Assembly (NCBI GenBank): GCA_964022665.1
Contig: CAXIDF010000001.1
Span: 512,783 to 576,782, forward strand
Length of the DNA stretch: 64,000 nt
From: Haliea sp964022665
GTDB taxonomy: Bacteria; Pseudomonadota; Gammaproteobacteria; Pseudomonadales; Halieaceae
Direction: 5' to 3'
Part shown: positions 51,626 to 59,156 of the stretch, one piece after another
Numbering within the stretch: the stretch's first letter is position 1
Layout of the letters: every line of letters begins with the position of its first letter
Notes under the pieces: generated by a model
The model's input: only the letters and a program-made list of their open reading frames with translations
Database searches by the model: none
Told to the model about the DNA's origin: nothing
Program-made: the position numbers and the translations under genes

Positions 51626-52774
51626 ATGAAAACCCTACTGAAAGTTCTGCTGGTTCTGTTTCTTGTGGTTGGCCTGGTGCTCTGGGTGCTGGCCACGGGC
51701 AAGCAGCCAGAGCCCTTTGTTCCCGGCAGCGAGAGTGCGGCGCGCGTGCAGTCCGGCCCGCTGCCGGTGGTCAAGGTGGAGCGCGATTACGTGGACACCT
51801 CGCGGCCTGCGAGCGCCAACGGCGACTATCCCGGGGCCGACGAGCGGCGTTTAGAGACCACGCTGTGGTACCCGAACGACCGGCAGTCGGCGCCGTATCC
51901 GCTGCTGGTGTACAGCCACGGTTTCTCATCCTCACGACAGGAGGGGGAGTCGCTGGCGGCCTACCTGGCGAGCCATGGCTACATTGTTATTGCCCCCACC
52001 TTTCCTCTGACCCATATGCGTGCCCCTGGTGGGCCCCGGGTACAGGATGTGGTCAACCAGCCGGGTGACGTGACCTTCCTGATTGATGAGTTACTGGCGG
52101 CTGCCGAGGATCCCGGCAGTGCACTGCACGAGCAGATCGACCCCGAGCGGATCGGCGCGCTCGGCCTGTCCCTTGGCGGGCTCACCTCCACGCTGGCTGC
52201 TTTTCACCCACAGCTTCGCGACCCGCGCATCACGGCCGCGCTGTCTATCGCCGGCCCCACGTTCGTGTTTACTGATGCGTTTTATCGTCATCACCCGCTG
52301 CCGTTTTTGATGCTGGCGGGTGATATCGACGCCATTGTGCCTTGGGAGGACAATGCCCAGCCGGTGCCCGAGCAGGTTCCGGGTGGTGAACTGGTGACGC
52401 TGCGCGGTGCCTCCCATGCCGGGTTTGCCGACCCCGCGGCCATGATGCGCTGGCTCTCCAACCCGGATGCCGTGGGCTGCTGGATTGTGCAACGCTCCAT
52501 GGGAGACAGCCAGGAAGAGCCCTGGTACGACCTCATAGGGCCACCGGAAATGGGTATCAACTATAACGCGGAGTCGGCGCTGTGCACGATGGACCCGCTA
52601 CCGGACGCGATGAACCCGCTGCGCCAGCAGATGCTCACGCGGGTTGTAGTGGGCAGCTTCTTTGATCGCGAGTTTTCACGCTCCGCGGCCACGCGTGAGG
52701 CGGCCGACCGCTACCTGCGGGAGGTGCTCGCCGAGGAGCTCCTTGAAGCCAGCTATGTGCGGGCCGCCGACTGA
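51626..52774 (+). CDS. Alpha/beta hydrolase (dienelactone hydrolase/PAF-acetylhydrolase-like), membrane-anchored
   Basis: 382 residues from ATG 51626, where a hydrophobic leader MKTLLKVLLVLFLVVGLVL begins; the upstream frame lacks sense. It acts as an uncleaved anchor or signal. Core: Tyr-Ser-His-Gly-Phe-Ser-Ser (oxyanion), Gly-Leu-Ser-Leu-Gly-Gly (nucleophile Ser), a later Asp-Ile-Asp-Ala-Ile-Val-Pro for the acid, and Gly-Ala-Ser-His-Ala-Gly-Phe for the His. It should hydrolyse esters in the periplasm. It ends 2 bases before the opposing M48 gene. Confidence 0.82.
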   Translation: MKTLLKVLLVLFLVVGLVLWVLATGKQPEPFVPGSESAARVQSGPLPVVKVERDYVDTSRPASANGDYPGADERRLETTLWYPNDRQSAPYPLLVYSHGFSSSRQEGESLAAYLASHGYIVIAPTFPLTHMRAPGGPRVQDVVNQPGDVTFLIDELLAAAEDPGSALHEQIDPERIGALGLSLGGLTSTLAAFHPQLRDPRITAALSIAGPTFVFTDAFYRHHPLPFLMLAGDIDAIVPWEDNAQPVPEQVPGGELVTLRGASHAGFADPAAMMRWLSNPDAVGCWIVQRSMGDSQEEPWYDLIGPPEMGINYNAESALCTMDPLPDAMNPLRQQMLTRVVVGSFFDREFSRSAATREAADRYLREVLAEELLEASYVRAAD

Positions 52775-52776
52775 CG

Positions 52777-53604
52777 CTACTGGGCGTCCGCGGTGAGCAC
52801 CTGAATCGGCTGTATTTTTGCCTTGCTGCCCGCCGGGTTCAATTGCCGCATGTCGTTGGCCATGGCTCCCAGGGCCGCCTGGCGGTTGCCCGGTGCGGGG
52901 TGGGTGCTGAGGAATTCGGGTGGCCGCTCGTCGCCGCCCACTGAGCCCATTTTTTCCCACAGAGTAACGGCGGCATCCGGGTCATAACCGGCGCGCACCG
53001 CAATCTCCATGCCCAGATGGTCAGCTTCCAGTTCTGCGGTGCGGCTGTTGGGCAGCTCCAGGGCCAGCTTGGCGGCAACTGCAGCACCGCCCATGGCGGC
53101 CGCAGGACGATCGGACATGGCCCCCACGGCGACCACACCCAAGGTGGTGGCCATGGCCCGGGACATTCGTTCAGCGGTGTGGTTCGCCAGCGCGTGGGAA
53201 ATCTCGTGGCCCATGATCTGGGCGAACTCGGCATCGGTCAGCTTCAGTTGCTCGAACAGGCCGGTGTAGACGGCCATGCGGCCGCCGGCCATACACCAGG
53301 CATTCACCGTGTCCGGGTCGTCGATAACCGCCACACTCCACTCCCAGTCAGCCGAGCGCGGATATTCCTGCATGGCTACGGTTACCAGTCTGCCGGTAAT
53401 GGTGGCAACGCGTTTGGCCAGCGCTTTGTCGCTGGACAACTTGTCCTGCTTGTTCAGGTCGGAAACCGTGCTCAGGTAGGCGGTGCGCGACTCCACGATA
53501 GCCGCTTCCGGGGAAATCAGCATGAACTGGGTACGACCCGTGGGGCTGGTGGCACAGGCGCTGAGCAGGCAGGCCGCAGTGGCCAGAATGAACAATCGTT
53601 TCAT
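52777..53604 (-). CDS. M48-family metalloprotease, lipoprotein
   Basis: 275 residues from ATG 53604. Lipobox L-S-A-C17. Zinc motif H133-E134-I-S-H137, with the third ligand Glu in Glu-Leu-Glu-Ala-Asp (about 192). It resembles LoiP/YggG and YcaL, outer-membrane-linked Oma1-like proteases that degrade misfolded envelope proteins. Single gene, convergent with the hydrolase and upstream of no partner. Confident family call. Confidence 0.9.
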   Translation of the reverse strand: MKRLFILATAACLLSACATSPTGRTQFMLISPEAAIVESRTAYLSTVSDLNKQDKLSSDKALAKRVATITGRLVTVAMQEYPRSADWEWSVAVIDDPDTVNAWCMAGGRMAVYTGLFEQLKLTDAEFAQIMGHEISHALANHTAERMSRAMATTLGVVAVGAMSDRPAAAMGGAAVAAKLALELPNSRTAELEADHLGMEIAVRAGYDPDAAVTLWEKMGSVGGDERPPEFLSTHPAPGNRQAALGAMANDMRQLNPAGSKAKIQPIQVLTADAQ

Positions 53605-53699
53605 GGGCGGGTCCCTCACAGTATGGCGGCCAGTTTAGCCGATTTCCGCGAGGGATTTGACCCGCCAGGGATTTGCCGGTTCCGCGAGGGGGACGGGGC

Positions 53700-54788
53700 C
53701 TAGAAGGGCAGGCCGTCGTCGATTGCGTGGCCGGCCTCTTTGGGCGTGATCAGGCCCTGTGTGTGGTGGGTGCCATTCACTTCCTGGCGGATGTCGGCGG
53801 CCTGTTCCGGGGTGGCAAAAAACTGGGAATACCATTTGCGCCCGGTTTTGAAGGGCCCGTCGGTTTTCATCTGCATGATCTTCAGGGCTGGCCGTTTGTG
53901 TTTCCACACGTTGAAGTCAGCGGCAAAGGCTTCCAGCGCGTTGGCCTGGAACTGCTTGGCGGCGTCTTTGTCCAGTTCGCTGGCGGGGGATTCCGCGCCA
54001 CGGTACAGCACGGCGTGCCAGGCTTTGACCTTGCCATCTTCTACCGGCGTGTTGGCAATCAGCTCGAACATCACCGCGTCACCGAATACCTGCTTCGAGA
54101 GCAGCACGCCGGGCCCTGTGTACCAGGTGGTGGTATACAGGTAGGTGTTGTAGAGCTGCATCGGGCCGCCCTGGCGCTGGATATACACCTGGTCATTGAG
54201 CTCGTTTTCGAAATACTCACAGGGTGCCCCGTGGGTTGGGCCGAGGTGCCGGCAGTCCGCCATGTTGTCGATGATTTCCTGGGGGTGAATTTCCAGCTCA
54301 CCCAGATGGTCGAGCTCCCACTGCACCCACTGCGGGTCATCCCACTGCTTGAGCAGGGGTGCATCGTAATCCGGCGCACGTCCGTCCGGGTCGTACCAGG
54401 CCATCACGCAGCCCATGTTGTCCACCACCGGATAGGAGCGTATGGACGCGGATTTCGGGTAGGGTCCGTCGGAGTAGGGGATATCGTCGACATCGCCGTC
54501 GCAGCTGTAGCGCCAGCCGTGGTAGGGGCAGCGAATGGAGTCCCCTTCAATCTGCTCGCCGTTCTTGACGATCATGGCGCTGGTGCTGGCGGTCAGGTGA
54601 GTGCCCATGTGGGCGCAGTAGGCGTCCAGCATGACCGGTTTGCCGCTCTCGCCACGGTACAGGGCCAGATCCTGGCCGAAGAAGCGCACGGCCATGGGGC
54701 CGGCGTCCAGCTCCTTGCTTTCCGCGACGATAAACCAGCCGCGGGGATAGATGTTGGGTCCGAGATTGTAGTCAGCCGCTGTGGCCAT
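53700..54788 (-). CDS. Rieske non-haem iron oxygenase, terminal component (second copy)
   Basis: 362 residues from ATG 54788; the upstream frame lacks conserved sequence. Rieske ligands C58-x-H60 and C87-x2-H90 (CPYHGW). Mononuclear site N175-x2-D178-x2-H181-x4-H186 (DNMADCRHLGPTH). The overall layout is like 3-ketosteroid 9-alpha-hydroxylase (KshA), but substrate is not established. It differs strongly from the enzyme at 9154-10119. No ferredoxin or reductase gene adjoins it; flanking genes are a protease and a transporter. Single-gene unit. Confidence 0.88.
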   Translation of the reverse strand: MATAADYNLGPNIYPRGWFIVAESKELDAGPMAVRFFGQDLALYRGESGKPVMLDAYCAHMGTHLTASTSAMIVKNGEQIEGDSIRCPYHGWRYSCDGDVDDIPYSDGPYPKSASIRSYPVVDNMGCVMAWYDPDGRAPDYDAPLLKQWDDPQWVQWELDHLGELEIHPQEIIDNMADCRHLGPTHGAPCEYFENELNDQVYIQRQGGPMQLYNTYLYTTTWYTGPGVLLSKQVFGDAVMFELIANTPVEDGKVKAWHAVLYRGAESPASELDKDAAKQFQANALEAFAADFNVWKHKRPALKIMQMKTDGPFKTGRKWYSQFFATPEQAADIRQEVNGTHHTQGLITPKEAGHAIDDGLPF

Positions 54789-54890
54789 GGTATTGATCTC
54801 CGAGTAATGCACGATGCCCTGCAGTATAGCCGCCGCGGGCGCTGGGGCCACGGTGCGCCGCCTCGCCGGGGCTACGCGGGGTGGCTTGGC

Positions 54891-56219
54891 TCAACTATTT
54901 GGTGCGCTGGTTGCTGTGCTGGCCGCGCTCGAGCTGTATGCCTGCTCAAAGCGGCGCCCCAGGTAAATACCGGTCAGCGCCCAGCAGGCCGCAACGCCGG
55001 CACCGATTAGCGCGAGTGCAGCCATGCCCAGCCCAAAGCCCTGGGTGAGCGCGGTGAACGCCCAGGCATTCAGCATGTCTCCACCCCGGTAGACCACAAT
55101 ATCAATCACAGGTTTCGCCTTGAAGCGCGTTTCCCGGTCTACCGCCGTGAACAGCATCTCGCGCGCCGGACGGGAAATGGCATAGTTGCCTGCCCGGCGT
55201 GCAATCTGCACGACCACAACCACCGCCACCACAGGGGCGGCGGCGAGGAGCAACATGCCGGCGCAGATAACCACCGGCACCGATGCCAGCGTGAAGGGCA
55301 GCCCCAGGTGATTGGCCATGCGCCCGGTGGCGAAGGCGGCAACCAGCACCGTCAGCGTGTTCACCACCAGGTCCATGCTGGCCCAGATCTGCGCTCGGCG
55401 TCCCTCGGAATAGTCCGCCAGCAGATTTTTCAGCTCGAAATAAACGAAGGAGCTGATGGCGGTATACAGGAAAATGAACAGGGCGATGCCCCACAGGTAG
55501 CGGTTGCGACGAAAGGCGGAGAATCCGGCGAAGGGGTTGCCGCCGAGCGCCGCCAGCGCGCCCGCAGGTGCCTGTTCCGGGGAGCCTTGCAGGGCCCCGT
55601 TCTGTTGCCGCTGTAACACGATTATCAGGGGCAGGGTGAGTACCAGCATGAGCGCCGCGATCAACAGCAGTGGCTCGGTGCCACTGTCGGCTGCCAGCAG
55701 CGTGACCAGAGCGGGGCCGCCGATCGCGCCAACACTGGCCCCCGCGCCGATGAAACCGAACAGGCGCTTCGACTGGGCCCTGGAAAAACAGTCCGCCATC
55801 AGGCTCCAGAATACGGAAATGTGAAACAGGCTGAAGACGCTGATCCAGACGTAGAAGGCTTTGTCTATTAGGGTGATACGGGTGTCAGCGCTGGCGGCAA
55901 GGTAGAAGAGCACGAAACTCAGGGCAAAGCCGCCGTACACGCCGGGCACCAGATACTGCAGCCGAATGCGGGCCACGGCGGCTCCGTACAGCGATACCGC
56001 GGCCGTGCTGAAAAAGAAAGTGAAGGTCCACAGCCAGCTGACTTCCGCATCGCTCCAGTTGCTGGCCATGGCATCGCGCACCGGGCGCAGCAGGTAGTAG
56101 GCGGCCATCAGGGTGAGCACCAGCAGGAAGGACGTGAGCGTGGCGCTCACTTCCCGGGGTTCAACCTCACAGGCCAGCGATAGCAGGCGTTGCAGTGGCC
56201 GGCGCGGCGTTGGCTTCAA
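54891..56219 (-). CDS. ATP/ADP-translocase or MFS-like membrane carrier
   Basis: 442 residues from a TTG start at 56219, whose TTG shares bases with the TGA of the upstream aldo/keto reductase (TTGA overlap). Twelve hydrophobic helices; the motif Tyr-Tyr-Leu-Leu-Arg-Pro-Val-Arg-Asp-Ala-Met early in the protein and Arg-Leu-Phe-Gly-Phe-Ile-Gly-Ala-Gly-Ala-Ser-Val-Gly match the bacterial relatives of AAA-type ATP:ADP translocases (NTP transporter family) as well as MFS. In free-living bacteria the solute is not known. It is translated together with the reductase. Confidence 0.78.
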   Translation of the reverse strand: MKPTPRRPLQRLLSLACEVEPREVSATLTSFLLVLTLMAAYYLLRPVRDAMASNWSDAEVSWLWTFTFFFSTAAVSLYGAAVARIRLQYLVPGVYGGFALSFVLFYLAASADTRITLIDKAFYVWISVFSLFHISVFWSLMADCFSRAQSKRLFGFIGAGASVGAIGGPALVTLLAADSGTEPLLLIAALMLVLTLPLIIVLQRQQNGALQGSPEQAPAGALAALGGNPFAGFSAFRRNRYLWGIALFIFLYTAISSFVYFELKNLLADYSEGRRAQIWASMDLVVNTLTVLVAAFATGRMANHLGLPFTLASVPVVICAGMLLLAAAPVVAVVVVVQIARRAGNYAISRPAREMLFTAVDRETRFKAKPVIDIVVYRGGDMLNAWAFTALTQGFGLGMAALALIGAGVAACWALTGIYLGRRFEQAYSSSAASTATSAPNS

Positions 56220-57148
56220 GCCGTTGCCTTAAGCGCGGCAAAGGCCTGCAGCATATCCTCCCGCTGTGCGGCATCCGGCACAGGGCCAAAGCCGGCCTGC
56301 ATGTTATCGCGCATGTGTTTGGGGCTTGAAGTGGCTGGAATGACACAGGTGACTGCGGGATGACCGAGAATGAACTTGAGGAAAAACTGGCCCCAACTGC
56401 TGCAGCCCAGTTCGGTGGCCACCTGCGGCAGCGCGGCACCGCGGCTGGCGGAAAACAGCTCGCCGCGCTGGTAGGGCCGGTTGATCATGGTGGCGATGCC
56501 GCGCTCCGCCGCTGTGGGCAGCAGTTCTTCCTCCGCCCGACGATCGGCAATGTTGTAGCTGAACTGGACAAAGTCCAGCGGCTCTTCGCGCATCACGCGC
56601 AGGAATTCGGCGTGATCGCGCCCGTGAGACGTGGTGATACCGATGTAGCGCACCTTGCCCTCATCTTTCCAGCGCTTAAGCGTGTCCAGCTGGGTGCGCC
56701 AATCCGTCAGGTTGTGCACGGCAATAAGATCGAAACGGTCCACGGCCATGCGCTGCGCCGATTGCTGCATCTGGGCGATACCCGCCTCGCGGCCCTCGGT
56801 CCAGACCTTGGTGGCCGCAAACACCGGTGGGCGTGCCGGCATGGTGCGCAGCAGGTCGCCAACCCGTTGCTCGGCCTTGCCGTACATGGGGGACGAATCA
56901 ATGACTTTGCCGCCGCCAGCAAAGAAGGCTTCCAGCACCGCCATCAGCGGCTGCGCTGCCGCCTCGCCGGCCGCCACGTCAAACGTGCGCGATGTGCCCA
57001 TGCCAATCACCGGGAGCGCTTCCCCCGAGCTCGGAATGTTGCGCACGATAGCCGCGGGTTTTGCGCCCGAGGTTGCGGCCTGAAGGGGGAGTGCGTGGGC
57101 CGCCGCGAGGGTGGCACTGATGGACAGAAGCTGACGACGACTGAGCAT
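56216..57148 (-). CDS. Aldo/keto reductase with Tat-like leader
   Basis: 310 residues. The N-terminus M-L-S-R-R-Q-L-L, a hydrophobic stretch and Ala-Leu-Pro-Leu-Gln-Ala resemble a Tat signal, so export of the folded, NADPH-bound protein is possible. Aldo/keto reductase catalytic set: Asp in Lys-Val-Ile-Asp-Ser-Ser-Pro-Met-Tyr-Gly, the Tyr of that motif, Lys in Ala-Ala-Thr-Lys-Val, and His in Ile-Ala-Val-His-Asn. It probably reduces small aldehydes or ketones. Its TGA overlaps the carrier gene start. Confidence 0.87.
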   Translation of the reverse strand: MLSRRQLLSISATLAAAHALPLQAATSGAKPAAIVRNIPSSGEALPVIGMGTSRTFDVAAGEAAAQPLMAVLEAFFAGGGKVIDSSPMYGKAEQRVGDLLRTMPARPPVFAATKVWTEGREAGIAQMQQSAQRMAVDRFDLIAVHNLTDWRTQLDTLKRWKDEGKVRYIGITTSHGRDHAEFLRVMREEPLDFVQFSYNIADRRAEEELLPTAAERGIATMINRPYQRGELFSASRGAALPQVATELGCSSWGQFFLKFILGHPAVTCVIPATSSPKHMRDNMQAGFGPVPDAAQREDMLQAFAALKATA

Positions 57149-57221
57149 GGCGGGCCTCTTTCGGCTGCAAATGACGCCTCAGTGTTTCAGGCCCGGCCCT
57201 GCCGGGTCAAGCAAGCCGTGC

Positions 57222-58055
57222 CTAGCGCCCGGCCAGCAGCCAGCGGCGCAGGCGGTTGGAATCGCCGAATGGGGTCAACTTGCCGAAGGAGTTGAGTAGC
57301 ACGATCGACACCGGTTCGCCTTCGATTGTGGCCTGCATCACCAGGCAGCGGCCGGCTTCATTGAGATAGCCGGTCTTGCTCAGGCCAATCTGCCAGTTCT
57401 GGTTTTTCAGCAGGCGATTGGTGTTGTTGTAATTCAGCGGACCGCGCTGTGCGAAGGGTTGGACGGCCATGCCCTTGGTGGTGCTGGCCTTGGCGATAAG
57501 TGGGTACTCACCAGCAGCGCGCACCATGATGGCCAGGTCGCGTGCCGTGGACTGGTTTCCGGCATGCAGGCCGGCGGGGTCGGCAAAGCGGCTGTTGCGC
57601 ATGCCCAGCTGTTCAGCCTTGCGGTTCATGGCCTGGATGAAGGCGGCGAGCCCGCCGGGGTAGGTGCGGCCCAGGGCGCTGGCGGCGCGGTTTTCCGACG
57701 ACATGAGCGCCAGCAGGAGCATCTCTTCGCGGCTCAGGGTTGCGCCATAGTCCAGGCGTGAGCCGGTCTGGCGCACGACATCGCGGTCCTCGCGGGTAAC
57801 GGTAATGGGTGCGTCCAGGGGCAGCCCGGCATCCAGCGTGACCATGGCGGTCATCAACTTGGTGATGGAGGCGATGGGCCGCACAGTGTCGGTGTCCTTG
57901 CCGTAGATGATTTCGCCTGACCCATCCAGAACCAGCGCCGAGGCTGAGCGCAGGTCCGGGTTGCCGCTCAGGTGGGAAAACTTGCCGGCGCTGGCTGTCT
58001 GAGAGGTGAGCACACAGAGTGCAAGCAGCCCGATGGCCAGCGGCAGGTTTTTCAT
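57222..58055 (-). CDS. pbpG: D-alanyl-D-alanine endopeptidase (PBP7-like)
   Basis: 277 residues. Sec signal peptide (cut after about residue 23). Serine-peptidase S11 motifs: S63-I-T-K66, S-E-N in Met-Ser-Ser-Glu-Asn-Arg-Ala-Ala-Ser, and K-T-G in Ser-Lys-Thr-Gly-Tyr. No C-terminal membrane helix of the PBP5 type, which fits PBP7, a periplasmic D,D-endopeptidase that cuts peptidoglycan cross-links. It stands behind gpsA on the same strand with 96 bases between, so it has its own or a shared promoter. Confidence 0.88.
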   Translation of the reverse strand: MKNLPLAIGLLALCVLTSQTASAGKFSHLSGNPDLRSASALVLDGSGEIIYGKDTDTVRPIASITKLMTAMVTLDAGLPLDAPITVTREDRDVVRQTGSRLDYGATLSREEMLLLALMSSENRAASALGRTYPGGLAAFIQAMNRKAEQLGMRNSRFADPAGLHAGNQSTARDLAIMVRAAGEYPLIAKASTTKGMAVQPFAQRGPLNYNNTNRLLKNQNWQIGLSKTGYLNEAGRCLVMQATIEGEPVSIVLLNSFGKLTPFGDSNRLRRWLLAGR

Positions 58056-58124
58056 GGGTGTTCCCGTGTGGTCGCTTTGGCGCCATTCTGCACCAGAGCC
58101 TCGCCGGGAGAAAGAGGCCGCTGC

Positions 58125-58139
58125 GTAAAAGCCTTTTAC
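58125..58139. promoter_or_regulatory. 15-base perfect inverted repeat between gpsA and pbpG
   Basis: GTAAAAG-C-CTTTTAC, 70-84 bases upstream of the pbpG start and 13-27 bases after the gpsA stop. It could be a regulator operator or part of a weak terminator; on the minus strand there is no T-tract after it. Confidence 0.4.
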
Positions 58140-58151
58140 CCTGGCTCTTTG

Positions 58152-59156
58152 TTAACCCGGTTCGGATTCGGCGCCGGCGGTCACCCGCAGCAGGCCGCGA
58201 AAGATGCGCTGGGCCGAGGTTTCACCGCTGAGCACCTTGTAGACGTCGCTGGCGATCGGCATTTCCACGCCGTACTGCTCCGCCAGCGCCATCACCGCCG
58301 GGGCACTTTTGGCGCCCTCTGCCACCATGAACATTTCGGCGGCGATGGTTTCCAGGGTCTTGCCCCGCCCCAGCTCCATGCCCACGTGGCGATTGCGGCT
58401 TTGCGCGCTGGTGCAGGTAGCGATCATGTCGCCCATGCCGGCGAGGCCGGAAAACGTTTCAGCTCGGCCACCCATGGCGCAACCGAGGCGGGTGATTTCT
58501 GCCAGGCCACGGGTGATGAGTGCGGCGCGGGTGTTGTCGCCGGCACCCAGGCCGTCGCCCATACCCACGGCGATGGCGATGATGTTCTTCAGCACACCGC
58601 CCAGTTCGCAGCCCACCACATCCGTGTTGGTGTACACGCGGAACAGACCGCTCGAGAACAGGCACTGCAGTTCACGCACGATGATCGCGTCCTCCATGGC
58701 GATGACACTCGCCGCCGCCTGGCCGGCCATGATCTCGCGCGCCAGGTTGGGGCCGGTGAGTACACCCACGGGGTGGCCGGGCAGCACCTCGGCAATAATT
58801 TCTGTCATGCGCATGCGGGTATCGAGCTCGAGGCCCTTGGTCAGGCTGATGACCGGTACCCAGGGGCGGATGTGCTCGCGCACCTCCTGCAGCACGCTGC
58901 GGAAGTTCTGCGATGGAATGCCCATCACGATCACGTCCGCACCCGCTACTGCCTCGCCGATATCCGCGGTGGCCTGCAGCTTTTCCGGCAGCCGCGCCCC
59001 GGGCAGGTAGGTCTCGTTACTGTGCTGCTGGTTGATTTCGCGCACCGTTTCCGGGTTGCGCGCCCAGAGTGTAGCGGGGGCGTTGCGGGCCACCAGGGCG
59101 GCTACCGTGGTGCCCCAGGAGCCGCCGCCGAGCAGGCCGACTTTCAGGTTGTTCAT
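58152..59156 (-). CDS. gpsA: NAD(P)-dependent glycerol-3-phosphate dehydrogenase
   Basis: 334 residues. The nucleotide site LGGGSWGTTVAA (residues 9-20) and Thr-Lys-Gly-Leu-Glu, with Gly-Pro-Asn-Leu-Ala-Arg-Glu, are GpsA hallmarks. It makes sn-glycerol-3-phosphate from dihydroxyacetone phosphate for phospholipid synthesis. Its ATG overlaps the end of the plsB gene by 4 bases (ATGA), so it is translated with it. The set plsC-like, plsB, gpsA gives a full route to phosphatidic acid. Confidence 0.95.
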   Translation of the reverse strand: MNNLKVGLLGGGSWGTTVAALVARNAPATLWARNPETVREINQQHSNETYLPGARLPEKLQATADIGEAVAGADVIVMGIPSQNFRSVLQEVREHIRPWVPVISLTKGLELDTRMRMTEIIAEVLPGHPVGVLTGPNLAREIMAGQAAASVIAMEDAIIVRELQCLFSSGLFRVYTNTDVVGCELGGVLKNIIAIAVGMGDGLGAGDNTRAALITRGLAEITRLGCAMGGRAETFSGLAGMGDMIATCTSAQSRNRHVGMELGRGKTLETIAAEMFMVAEGAKSAPAVMALAEQYGVEMPIASDVYKVLSGETSAQRIFRGLLRVTAGAESEPG

